Part shown: one piece after another, positions 47,112 to 57,616 of the stretch | How positions within the stretch are numbered: position 1 is the first letter of the stretch | Layout of the letters: each line of letters begins with the position of its first letter | Origin: Polytrichum commune | Taxonomy: Eukaryota; Streptophyta; Polytrichopsida; Polytrichales; Polytrichaceae | Reading direction: 5' to 3' | NCBI GenBank assembly: GCA_950295325.1 | Contig: OX485809.1 | Location: forward strand, 10,230,001 to 10,294,000 | DNA length: 64,000 bases | The notes under the pieces: generated by a model | The model's database searches: none | Seen by the model: only the letters and a program-made list of their open reading frames with translations | Told to the model about the DNA's origin: nothing | Translations under genes and position numbers: made by a program

Positions 47112-48000
47112 GGCTATCCCAAGAGTGGGATGAGCCTTGTCACCAAGCCTTTGGGAAGCTCAAGAGCAAGTTCCCTTCACAAGATGTGGTTAAGTTTCCG
47201 GGTTTTCATAAGCATTTTGAGGTGCACATGGAGACAAAGGACTTTATCATTGGCGGATGTTGATCCAAGATGGATGACCATTGCTTATGAGAGCATTAAG
47301 CTCCATGGTTGTCGAACCTTGTCCGGCTTGTGCAAGAAATGGCTATCCCAAGAGTGGGATGAGCCGTGCCACTAAGCCATTGGAGAGCTTAAGAGGAAGT
47401 TGTCTTTGCCACCCGTGCTCAAGCTTGCGGAGTTTGCCTAACCTTTTGAGGTGCATACGGGGGCGAGTCACTTTGCCATTGGCGGATGTTGATCCAAGAT
47501 GGAGGACCATTGCATATGAGAGCAATAAGCTCAATGGTTGTTAAACCTTGTCCGGCTTGTGCAAGACATGGCTATCCCAAGAGTGGGATGAGCCGTACCA
47601 CCAGGTCCTTGAGGAGCTTAAGACGAAGTTCTCTTCGCCGCCCGTGCTCAAGTTCGCGGAGTTTGACATACCTTTTGAGGTGCATGCGGGGGTGAGTGAC
47701 TTTATCATTGGCGGATGTTGATGTAAAAAAAAAAGATGGCCATTGCATATGGGAGCATGAAGCTCGATGGTTGTCCGACTTGTGAAAGAAATGGCTATCC
47801 CAAGAGTGGGATTAGCCTTGTCACCAAGTCTTTGGGGAGCTTAAGAGCAAGTTCTCTTCGCCGCCCGTGCTCAAGTTCGTGGAGTTTGACAAACCTTTTG
47901 AGGTGCATACGGGGGCGAGTAACTTTGTCCATGATGGATTGTTAATGTAAGATGGATGGCCTTTGCATATGGGAGCTTGAGGCTCGATGGTTGTCAAAGA
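47112..48000 (+). repeat. Four tandem copies of a 229-bp RNase H segment
   Basis: GGCTATCCCAAGAGTGGGAT recurs at 47112, 47341, 47570 and 47793 (spacing 229, 229 and 223). Each unit carries the same order: KWLSQEWDEP-like, FEVH-like, IGG-like and IAYES-like segments, i.e. the end of the RT connection and the start of RNase H. The first three copies share the GGCGGATGTTGATC frame break (the fourth is diverged there), so amplification followed loss of function. Copy 3 has an A-run (about 47,725-47,734) absent from the others. Confidence 0.88.
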
Positions 48001-49342
48001 AGACAACCAACTCATGACAAAGAACTTCTTTGCCGTAGTGCATTGCTTGAAGATGTGGCGACATTATTTGGGGTCGCACAAAGCAAAGGTCTACATGGAC
48101 AATGGGTCCTAAAAGTATTTTAACATGTACAAGCGCAAGTGAGCGCCAAGTCATTGCGGTGGCATGATAGTTTGGTGCTTATGAAGGTGGATTTGATCCA
48201 CAAACCGGACCGTGGAAATGTGGTGCCGGATGCGCTAAGTAGACGGGAAGAGTTCCAAGCAATGAGAACCATCCAAACCTTGTGGCTAATGTGTGCCGGC
48301 GAAGGAAACTTGTAATGCAAGATACGGGAGGGGTAAATTCACTACCCCGAGGCACAAAAGCTTTTAGGTGAGCTTAAAGAGGTTAAGTTGGTGGATGGAT
48401 TGTTCAAGTGCAAGCAAAGTTGGGTGTATGTGCCACAAGGCAAGTAGAGGCTATCGGTTTTGAAGGAGGAATTTGATAGTCCTATTGCCGGCCATAGAGG
48501 AGAAAAAAAAAAAAAAAAAAAAAAAAACCGCCATAGAATGGTGTCATGGAGTTACCATTGGCGGTGCATAAAAGGAAGATTTAGCCCACTTTGTGAAGGC
48601 TTGAATTAAAGTGCCAAGTGAACCGAGCCTCTTATCAAAAGCAAGGCGGTTTCTTGCAACCGTTGCCTATCCCGTCGGCGCCATGGCATAGTATGTGCAT
48701 GGACTTGATCACAAGTTTGCCGGAGTCACATGGGTATGATGCCATCTTGTTGATGGTAGAGCGGTTTGCCAAGTTGGCACACATGGTGCCGATGTGGGAG
48801 CCGCCACCGCGTTGAAGACCGCATAGCCTTTTCTCAAAGGATGGTTGAGGCACCACGGGTTGCCAAGAGTGATTGTGTGGGATCAAGATCCAAAGTTCAC
48901 AAGTGCATTTTCAATGCATTTCTCTAAGGAGGTCGGAAGGAAACTAAGGTTTAGCACGGCCTTGCATTCCCAAATGGATGGGAAAACGGAGCGTGTGAAT
49001 GGAGTCTTGAAGCAATACTTGAGGAACTTGGTGGGGGCGGACCAAGGAGATTGGGCGGACTATGTGGGTCGAGCGGAGTGTAATTGCAATGTAGCCACGC
49101 ACTTGGCTACCAAGGGGTGGTCTTTGGTGGTGGCTTATGGAGTGGATGCGTTCCAACCTATTAACCTAGCTCTCGAGGGGGCACATTCAACACTAGAGTT
49201 CAACCAAGATGGTGAGGACTTGGCCAAGGATGGTAAACAAGTCTTGGAGATGACCAAGTTGTTGGTGGAGAAAGCCCGAAGGTGCTACGGAGTGCAAATC
49301 AATGCCGGAAGACGCGAAGTGGAGTATGAGGTGGGCCAATAA
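48001..49342 (+). pseudogene. Gypsy RNase H end and integrase (broken)
   Basis: Readable pieces: FAVVHCLKMWRHY and YMDNGS (RNase H), KPDRGNVVPDALSR, then integrase core WHSMCMDLITSLPES near 48,690, VIVWDQDPKFTS near 48,870 and SQMDGKTERVNGVLKQYL near 48,970. The last frame runs 48,845-49,342. An A-run at 48,503-48,526 sits where the integrase zinc-finger segment starts (IAGHRGEK). Several stops and shifts. Confidence 0.85.
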
Positions 49343-49804
49343 GGTGTTGTTGAATGTAGACAACTTCACCTTGCCCAAAGGCCTTACTTCAAAAGTTCAT
49401 GTCCAAAATTGGAGCTTCATTTTCCATTGTGGAACAAGTGTTCAAGGACATGTATAAGTTGGAATTACCGCCAGAGATCAAAGTGCATCCGACATTTCAT
49501 GTCTCATTACGAAAGTCATTTTAGGACGACACCTTGTAGCCCGATCACAAGCAAGTGATTAGGCCACGTCCTGACCTTGTAGAGGTCATTTGGAACATGA
49601 GGTAGGAGGACATCCTCAAGTGTAGGAAGCCCAAGTGAAAATGAAAGAAAATGTACAAAGGAGTACTTGGTGAAATGGTGGGGATACCATGAGAAAGAAA
49701 CCGCTTGGGTGGCGGCAAGAGACATGGTCAACACCAATGAATTGGTGAAGCACTTTGAAGAAACTAAGGCTAAGGATTCCAATAAAATGAAGTGTAGGCA
49801 TTGA
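49343..49804 (+). pseudogene. Integrase C-terminus with chromodomain
   Basis: The frame 49,658-49,804 reads KEYLVKWWGYHEKETAW then VAARDMVNTNELVKHFEETK, the standard chromodomain layout of chromovirus integrases; these bind modified histones and direct insertion into heterochromatin. The upstream linker (near 49,480, VHPTFHVS) is also typical. The upstream frame is broken. Confidence 0.85.
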
Positions 49805-50618
49805 TGAGGACATCAATCTCCTTTAGTGGGGGAGAGACGCTAGTAGCACACTTAGCTTCGAGGTTAATTACTCCACAACATGAACTTGTTCTTTGGCTTG
49901 AGGGAATAAAGTCCAAACTTTAGTGGTGCAAAGAGAAAAGTATGAGATGAGGTCCTAGTCTTGTACTTGTGCTTGGTTAATGGAAGAGGGGGAATAGATA
50001 TGCCAAACTAGGTTGGGTAAGCCGAGTAATTGGGGGCCATGGCTTGGAGGGGCCTTGGATAAAACCAAGAAACTTCTTAGTTGTGGGCTTGTCCGGGCGG
50101 GGACAAGGTGATGGCGCGTGCTCATAAAAGTGCTACCCGCGAGCTAACGAGAGTTGGCGCATGGGAGTCATGAACCCATGTCTCGAAAGAGCAAAGTGGG
50201 AACCGAGTCGGGCGGGACTTGGCATCATCCCCGTGCGATCGAGGCGTGGCTTCACAATGGAAAGCCATCTCGGAGTTGCAACCAAGACAACTTAGTGGAA
50301 GCGTTGAGGTCTCGCCTAGATGTGTCACGTTAGGCTAGGGGAGCCTAACGGGGGAGGCCCCAAAGGAGGGGCAACCCAAGTGAGTCCCAAAGTACGTGGG
50401 TCTAGTGTAGGTTAGGTCCTTGGAGGAGAGATCTAAGGTCGCTAACGGACCACCTAGGAACGACACCTTTGGGACTATGCCAAATTTGAAGATGCATTGT
50501 GGGGGTCGCGCCCTAAGGTAAACACAATGCCGCACCATAGAGGATGGCAACTTGAGAATTGGTGTGCCGACTACGAGTATAGTCGATGAGGGCATCGACT
50601 CCGTTTGGTGGGGGTGAA
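49805..50618 (+). other. Non-coding tail of Gypsy element(s), with two polypurine-tract-like sites
   Basis: GATGAGGACATCAATCTCC...AGTGGGGGAGAG at 49,803-49,838 and GATGAGGGCATCGACTCC...TTGGTGGGGGTGAA at 50,586-50,618 are related. Both look like the 3' end of a chromovirus just before its LTR; only the second is followed by a clear LTR start. The tail may therefore be two nested or recombined elements. No ORF supported. Confidence 0.5.
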
Positions 50619-51593
50619 TGTCGCGCACCTCTCCATGAGGAGTGCCCGAAACACCATGGGCACAAGGGGGACCCCGGAGTGACACCCGGGACTTGTGGCG
50701 CCGTTGGTGAGAGGGCCCAAGTGATCCTAGTGTGGGTGAGGGCCCTGGGCGTTGGGAACGCCTCCCACCCACGGAGACTAGGAGGCACAAGGGGAAAGCC
50801 ATGAGTTATGCGTAGCTCATGGCGTGGTGATTCTAGAAAGCTCAAGAACACCTCAATCGGAGGTGTGAGCTAGGAGTTATGGCCATTTGAGTGGGGCGCT
50901 GTCCCGGGACAGCGCCCTGGTACAGCAGTGCCTGGGAGTGATTCCCGGGACTGCCAAGCTTCAAACAGGCATAACTTCCTCAAGACTTGCCCAAATGGGG
51001 CAAGTGAGGAGTCCATCGGCATCTACGTGAAGCGTAGATGAGGATGGAGTGGTTGGTTGTTATGATGAGACATCATACAAGGAAGTTATGATGCTCTGAA
51101 GCGGCTGGGGGGGTTCTAGGCCCAGCAGCTAAAGGAAAATGTCCACTTGGCCCCAACTCTGGGTAGAGAGACAAGAGGTTGGTTGACGGTGGGGTAGGGG
51201 CCCCGCGTGAAGTCCTAGAGGCTTATATGGGTGAGGTGGTGTGGCCTCACCCACCCGAGGCCGAACGGCACGGCCTTCATGGGCATTGGCCCAATGTGAG
51301 GCCATAGTTGCCTAGTATGGTTCGGGTTGTTGTAGTGTTGCTCCGGCAACGCGATGATCAACATAGGATTGGACTTCCATGGATGGAAGTCCACATTGGG
51401 GAAATGGGTTACCGATTAAGGGGTGAGTCCCGAAAGCAAAGTAGGAGGGTTGGTTCCCTCCTATGAACTATAAGGTCCGGGGTAGGAGGAGCTAACCATT
51501 AGCATGGCGGAATGCGAATGGTTAGCGCTCGTAACCTTTGCTAGAATTGAAAATTGGCAAGATTGTCAAGGGGGATTAGCAAGGGTTGCGACA
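50619..51593 (+). repeat. 3' LTR, 975 bp, TGTCGC...GCGACA
   Basis: Begins TGTCGCGCAC immediately after a polypurine tract (TTGGTGGGGGTGAA) and ends GGGTTGCGACA; the six terminal bases are inverted repeats. A TATA-like GGCTTATATGGG lies near 51,218. Contains several direct repeats (GACGGTGGGG, CCCGGGACT). No second copy is present in the window, so age by LTR divergence cannot be estimated. Confidence 0.85.
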
Positions 51594-52433
51594 GGATGCC
51601 TTCCCTTCCAAAATCCTACCTGCTAAGTGAAAAACCTTAGCAGGTTGGAACTTTGGCGATGACCACTCCATGGCCGTGAAAAAATGTGTGTGCAACACCT
51701 TGGATGCCAACGTGTGCGCCACATCAGTCGCTGAATGTGAAATCTCATCGTTCGGATGACGACCACTGACAGATTGGACGGCATCGGCCAATCCAAAAGA
51801 TAATGGTAGCCGTGCCTAACCAATTTGGTCCGCGGGCGCATTGTCCCGAGCTCGCGAGCTTGCCACATATTCATTTGTAGTTGAAGGTATAGATTGTGAC
51901 ACGGCTTGAGCACGTGTCACAGCCGCGGAACTCACCACCTCGCCCGAGGCTCCGAACATATAGTAATCCGGAGTGGAAGAACTAGCCTAAGCTCCGGAGG
52001 AAGACGGTGAGGCCAAGATTTGGCCGGATGACGCCAAACTTTTGAACCTCTCCTCCATGGCTCCAATCTTCGCCTCCAACGTCTTCTCCCGGTCGGAAGA
52101 AGGACGTTTCTCAGGATGGAGAACAAAGCAGTTCTCTACCGCGTGATTGTTCCGCCTACAATGGGAACACTTCAACTGCTTGGGTAACTGATTACCTGTC
52201 GTCCCCTTCGCCGAGCCCTTAGCGGGAACAAATGGTTTCCGCTTCAGAGTAATGACGGTCTGGGCTTGCCTTTGCTTCGAAGGACAGTCCTTTTTAGCGT
52301 GGCCGGCCTGCCCACAAGACCAACAATACATAGTCTTGTCTACCTCGGCCTCCGCCAATCCCGCACAATCCCGCACAATCCCGCACAATCCCGCCAATCC
52401 CGCCAATCCCGCACAATCCCGCCAATCCCGCAC
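51594..52433 (-). pseudogene. Gag with two zinc knuckles, likely of the DNMT Gypsy element
   Basis: One frame with TAG stops at 51987 and 51816. CWSCGQAGHAKKDC (C-x2-C-x4-H-x4-C) near 52,310 and a second knuckle CSHCRRNNHAVENC near 52,165, then EKTLEAKIGAMEERFKSL, a short coiled coil. Zinc knuckles package element RNA. The frame reaches 51594, exactly where the plus-strand LTR ends, so the insertion interrupts this ORF. The 5' part is replaced by a minisatellite at 52,356-52,450, so the N-terminus is unclear. No protease is recognised in it. Confidence 0.75.
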
Positions 52434-52450
52434 AATCCCGCCAATCCCGC
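52356..52450. repeat. Minisatellite of mixed 9- and 10-base units
   Basis: Ten uninterrupted units of CAATCCCGC, with or without a leading A. The order by length is about 9-10-10-10-9-9-10-9-10-9. It lies across the 5' end of the readable gag frame, and its total length is not a multiple of three. Confidence 0.9.
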
Positions 52451-52454
52451 GGTC

Positions 52455-54440
52455 TGGACAATGGGATGGTCACCAAATCAACAACCCAAATGAATTATAA
52501 TCTAGGTACAAAGAGAAAAAGGGTCAAAGGCAACTTGCACCTGCAACCACCACCAAAACTTATGGTCTGCTGGTCATTAACCCAGCCTCACCACAAGTGA
52601 AAACAAGCACCGCCCACTTGGTGCACAAACAAAGGTCCCGTCGGTCATTAATCCGACCTCACCTCCACAGTACCCTATCACAATCTAGGACGACACAAAA
52701 TGGGGCAGTGCTAGAACACTCCAGCACTACAGCCCGCCACAGGGGAAGGTACCAAAACAAAATACAAGGAACAATGCAAGAACAACACTGGATCCTCTTC
52801 CCCAAAACAACATTCAAGCAGAAATTGAAAACGACCGCAACCAACTGGCACCCGCCTGCAGTTGGTGGTCAAAATAAAGAACCCCTGTTGTTTAAGAAAA
52901 GAAATTGCATAAGCACATCGCTCATCTAGTGCTACAACATAAAATCCTCTCGTCCCCGAAGTCCCGGGAATTTGTGTTTCTAAACACAATTCGCTCTTAA
53001 CAATGATATTGTTAAGTCGAATGGTAATTCCATGTACCAATTTGCCCCACCCCTCGGCAATTCCCTAAACAATCTATAAACTTATCCCAAAATAAAATCT
53101 ACAACAACAATCAACCTAACCCCAAATAAATCCTAACACCTACAACATCCTAAAATGATTCATAACACCCACAAATTGCCCTAAATAAAAGAGAATGAAA
53201 ATCCCCGCTTATGACAAATACCTCTATCAAGTCGTTGCGGGAGAAAAATAAGCTAAGTGCAAATTCGCCGAGATTCCACGTCCTTCGCGTGTTGCCGGAT
53301 GCTCCCGCAAACCTCTCCCGCAATGCTCCACCCCGCCCAACCTCAAAAAGGCCGTAATGTTCGATAAGGCATTTAGAAACGCCGGTATCGGAAATTCTCC
53401 GAGTCGCCAAATGTGTTCTTGATTAATTGCAATAACCTTGGCAACAATACTTGCTCAAAAGTTGGGTTCATAAAGCGAAGAATGGCATATTGGAAACTCT
53501 ATAGACATATATATCCATATATCTATATTGTAGTTTTATTTGATTTTTTTTTGAAATTTTTTTTAAAAAAAAATGCGGGAAGGGGCTGCTGGCTGCTACC
53601 GGCCAGCAGCCTGCCCTGCTGCCGCAGGGCTGCAGGGGGGGGTAGGCTAGGTGAGGGGGGTAGGGCTGGGGCTAGGTAGTTAGGTAGGTAGTTAGGGGAA
53701 GGAGCGAGGAAGGGGCCGGGGGGGGGGGGAAGGGCCCGGGGAAAGAGAAAGGAGGGGGAAGGGAGGAGGGGGGTGGGACCGGCTTGCTGCCGGCCGCCGC
53801 GGGTTGACGCCGCGTGCCGCCGGGTTGAGAAACCAGGAGCTCCAAGAGGAGCTCCGCCGCCTCTCCTCTCTTCCTACTTTTTTTTTAAAAAATTTTTTAA
53901 AAAAAAAATTGTTTTGAATGAAATCACACTTGAATCAAAATCAAGAGTGTTCTTGACAAGCTCAATAATGTAAATTCAAGCTTGCAAGCAAACAAATGGC
54001 ACGAAATTCCGTGGAGAATTCAATATTTCTCACTATAATTCAAGGTGATGTCTAAACTTCACAAGCACACATCTTTCTTCTTGTTGCTTCAACAATCCGC
54101 GGCTTCCTCCGCTCCAAAACTCCGGAACTTCGTTGCTCCTTATCTTCACGCCGTCCCTAGCGCATTAAATTTCAAGAATAAAGTAGAAAACATAAAAAAA
54201 TGAGGCATTCTTGCCAAGTGAGAAAGAAGAGAGTAGAACACTCATAAGAGCTCTAATTTCTCTCCAAATGTACACAACTAGTCAAGCAATCTCTCACTCC
54301 ACCAAGGGAGAATCCAAGAGTGTAAGTAGGAGAAGAAGAACTCAAGATTTATTGCAAAATCATGCAATCTACACCTCACACAAGCTCTCTTCACACACTA
54401 ACTCACAAGACTTGACTTGGCAAGAATGCCAAGCCAAGGA
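52455..54440. other. No supported gene; contains a G-rich island
   Basis: No domain recognised on either strand. It may hold the 5' leader or LTR of the minus-strand Gypsy element, but I see no LTR ends. The segment 53,520-53,910 has A/T homopolymer blocks at both edges around a G-rich core with palindromes. Confidence 0.5.
53520..53915. repeat. G-rich island bracketed by T/A homopolymer blocks
   Basis: Left block (about 53,542-53,573) and right block (about 53,879-53,911) are both runs of T followed by runs of A. Between them lies very G-rich sequence with GGCTGCTACCGGCCAGCAGCC-type palindromes and runs such as GGGGGGTAGGGCTGGGG that could form G-quadruplexes. Confidence 0.7.
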
Positions 54441-54449
54441 GGAGGCTCC

Positions 54450-54941
54450 TCACTTAGGAGCCTTCCTCTTCACATCTAGATTCATCCATCCAAATCTAGA
54501 TGGATGAAACCCAACGGATAAGGTGCGGCCGTCGACGCCGCATATCGTGACAGGAACTTGAGTAAGGTTAAAATGCCCGCCCTCTTTTCCATCCAATCTC
54601 TTAGAAGGCCAAGCTTCTTGGAGAATGTATGGAAATGAGGGAATAGCTTCTAAGTGTTCTAATGCCTCATTATGTTCCATCCCAAATCTTACGAGTTCAC
54701 TAACTGAGAGAGTAGGTTCTAACATTTCACCATTGTCACATGCTAGTGCATTGAGTGTATGGTATCCAAGCCAAAAGGGAGGGCATTGGGGGGCGATTTC
54801 TTTTCCCTTAGCCTTCTTTTGGATTGATACAATCATTACCCCGACTGACCGTTTTTTACCATTCAACACAATATCCATATTATCATTTTTTTGCTCAAAA
54901 AGCTTCCTAGTAGTGGCAGCAACGTTGGCGGATGAAGACAT
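54450..54941 (-). CDS. Hypothetical protein, 163 aa
   Basis: ATG at 54941 opens a frame of 163 codons, with 29 further open codons upstream. Features: KLFEQKNDNMDIVLNGKKRS, LGYHTLNAL, LSVSELVRFGMEHNEALEHL, then a Val/Gly/Phe-rich end (VTICGVDGRTLSVGFHP). No signal peptide or membrane segment. I do not recognise the family. Composition looks protein-like, with no homopolymer bias. It lies between element remnants and may be an element gene or a captured fragment; expression is unknown. Confidence 0.4.
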   Translation of the reverse strand: MSSSANVAATTRKLFEQKNDNMDIVLNGKKRSVGVMIVSIQKKAKGKEIAPQCPPFWLGYHTLNALACDNGEMLEPTLSVSELVRFGMEHNEALEHLEAIPSFPYILQEAWPSKRLDGKEGGHFNLTQVPVTICGVDGRTLSVGFHPSRFGWMNLDVKRKAPK

Positions 54942-55445
54942 TCTATTACAAGTACAATTTTTAAGTAAGTGACATATTTTTGTGGAGATATAGCAGAGTT
55001 TATTACCCCTATTACAACTCCATTCCACAAATTAAGTTGTGGGCCTGTTTGGATGTTGTTTGTAGGGAAGAAGCATGCATAAAATGTGTGAGAGTGTGCA
55101 CCATGAGAGTTTATCCAATATGACGTGGCTGTGAGCCAAAAAACAAGAGTAATGAAGGTTGCATGAGCAAACCTCATTTTTCTAAGTAACCTACTTCTAC
55201 TACTAGGAATTGAAATGCTATGTGTCTATTCTCCTAGTGGGTGCGCTCTAAGTGAGGATTCTTGCAACAAAAAGTTTTTACTTTGTAAATTAGTGTGTTT
55301 GTGTTTAATGTGAGAGCTACCCTGTTATGAGTGGCTAATGTGCTAAGTGAGTGCTTGTGTAGTTTCCTCTATATGCAACTGAAATTGAAAAAAGGTTTCG
55401 GTTTTAGAAGTCCTTACCTTAATACACCAACTGGATTTGCTTAGC

Positions 55446-56480
55446 AAACTTCAAGGCGGCAGCTTCACTCCGTATAGACAGCAAAAAACTTCAAGGCGGC
55501 AGCTTCACTCCGTATAGATAGCAACTTCCTTCGACAGATAGTTCCTTCGCCCTCAGCTGCACTCGGTCTTTACTGCTCTACAGACTTCAGCTGCAGACTG
55601 TCTTTGATTACTCAATCTCAGCTCCTCGGTAGAATCCGAGTTCAGTCTCCTCACACTCCGCAGTACCTCTTTCTCCTTTCGGTGTAGGTACCGACTTTGG
55701 TGTAGAGCCTTCAGTGCGGAGCTGAAACTCTGGTGCAGAGTAGGAACTTCGGTGTAGAACAGGACTTCGGTGCAAAGCAAGAACTTCGGTGCAGAGCATG
55801 ACTTCGGTGCAGAGCCAAGAAATTTCGGTGCAGAGCCAGAACCTCGGTGCAGGAGCAACAGGGTATCCTCTTCACCCGCTGGTTACTTCTAGAGATGGAT
55901 ATTTGAACTACTTGATACTTATTTTCTTCAGTTTCCGGTGCAGGTCCAGAGTGCACTCACTGATGCGATCTAAGTGGGAGAATCAGAATATGTAGGTTGG
56001 GTATGCACTATTATATTCACTGATGCGATCTAAGTGGAAGAATCAGAGTATGCAGGTTTGATGTGCACTGCTATATCTATCTGTGTTGGGTGTCAGATCG
56101 GTGTCGAGGATGGTCGCAAGCGGGGAGCAGCATCTGGGGTCGTCGGTGGTGAGCAGGGCGGCATCAAACTTCGGGGGCGTCTAGTCTTGGTGCGGCCGCA
56201 ACTTCGGAGGCGCCAGTCTTTGGTGGTAAGCGGGCAACAGTTTCGGCGCATCTACATCTGCGAGACATGTCTTCACTATTCTTCGGGAGCTTCAATCTGA
56301 CTACATCTACGGGTTTCGATCTGCACTATACTCCGGAGCGGCAATGGCTACGGGATCTACACTGTCAACGTTATGTAGTAGTAATGGGTTGGTGAGAACG
56401 TAGTGGGGGGAAGATGAAGAGAGCGTAGCGGGGGAAGATGAAGAGATCGTAGCAGGGGGGAAGATGAAGTGCCTGTGTTG
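55446..56480. repeat. Cluster of four different minisatellites
   Basis: (1) A 40-base unit twice, 55,446-55,523 (AAACTTCAAGGCGGCAGCTT). (2) 16-20-base degenerate units, about 55,682-55,855, core ACTTCGGTGCAGAGC. (3) A 60-base unit twice, 55,957-56,076, core CACTGATGCGATCTAAGTGG. (4) About 27-base units three times, 56,400-56,470, core GGGGAAGATGAAGAG. The open frames across this region are products of the repeats. Confidence 0.8.
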
Positions 56481-57057
56481 AGGAGAGGTTTATGTATTGT
56501 TGTGACGGGAGGGGGGGAGATCCTTTCCCGGGTGCCCTTTCAGACTCTGCAGGGGTGGGTGGATGAGGACAAGAAGTTTCGAGGAGCAACTGGCTAGTCG
56601 CTACAACTCTCTGACTTCTTCCTCTACCTCCAACAGCTCCTTTAGAAATCCTCCAGGGCTTCGCCGAGAAAGGTGTCCTCCCTCAGCTCCTCTCCTCCTA
56701 GAGCCTCATTGCCGAAATCCTCCAACCTCCTCTCTATCTTGTCCAACTACTACGTCTATCCTCGATTCCAAAGCGTTAGCTATGTAGTCCATAGATACTT
56801 CCATGTTGCCAAATTATTTCACGTATCCTTCATCACAAATTTCTAACTAGAAATTCCAATATTGAATAAGGAACTTATTATTTTTTGCATACATAACATG
56901 CTTGAGGTTTGAGAATCAATTATCATGTCAAGAACCTTATCATTTTCTCCATTTAGTAAATTTTGTTACTAGGAAAATCAAGAGTCATTGAGAGAGATTG
57001 CATTTGTAAAAATATAAAGTAGTTGTAAACATGAAATGTCATTTAGACTTCCTATTG

Positions 57058-57302
57058 GGTGCAAGCATGGTAAAGTGGACCAAAATAGTGCTATGGTATA
57101 CTAAAACCATTTTTCTTCTTCTAATTAAAGGCCTAAAAGTAGTAGCAATGTGTTGTTTAAATTGTATTCTTTTCACGATGACCGATATTGTTGGCTTTGT
57201 AGATCAATATGTTTTTTGAATATCTATGATTTTTTTTCACAGTTTTGAATCACATGAACCTAAGCAAGGATCATGAGTTGTCCACTTTACCATGCTTGCA
57301 CC
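57058..57302. mobile_element. MITE-like element with perfect 23-bp terminal inverted repeats
   Basis: 57058-57080 (GGTGCAAGCATGGTAAAGTG then GAC) is exactly complementary to 57280-57302. Total length is 245 bp, AT-rich inside. Non-coding. Confidence 0.85.
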
Positions 57303-57616
57303 TTATCGTATAAAATTTATTCATTTTGGGAAAGAAAAAGAATCAGTTAAAAGATTGAAGTGTCTGCACAAAATCTTAAAAATTAATGTGAAACCATGTA
57401 TACGTCTCTCATCGGGGATTGAGGGTGGAATTACTTTTAGGAGGAGCATTATCTCGAGTGGTGACTGTTGAGATTTGACGGAAAAAAATGACGGCACATT
57501 AGAGTTATCCTTAAAATGATGGGATCAATCGTTTGCTCTTTGGAGGTGCATATTTTCTTTGTTGTGTTAGGTGGAAATTCCATGAATCCAACAAATACTT
57601 TGGAGAGATGCATCCC

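Larger units (their letters stand above)
47015..51593 (+). mobile_element. Decayed chromodomain-type Ty3/Gypsy element with 3' LTR
   Basis: Starts abruptly after an A-run (46,998-47,015) inside the RT connection region (LVGLANYYHHF). It continues with RNase H (tandemly amplified), integrase, chromodomain, a long non-coding stretch and an LTR ending at 51593. Many stops and frameshifts. No 5' LTR, gag or most of the RT is visible at the left edge, so this copy is 5'-truncated or misjoined. It separates minus-strand gag (right) from minus-strand DNMT-pol (left). Confidence 0.8.

Noticed and set aside
50335-50802. 155-codon minus-strand frame and overlapping frames in the Gypsy tail and LTR
   Set aside because: They lie across the polypurine tract and LTR start; Pro/Arg/Gly-rich by composition only.
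52356-52450. Regular repeats resembling a CRISPR array
   Set aside because: There are no unique spacers, the units are 9-10 bases, and the context is a eukaryotic retroelement.
55553-55956. Repetitive minus-strand ORFs (LHRSP-type repeats)
   Set aside because: Translation of the 16-20-base minisatellite in all frames; no gene.
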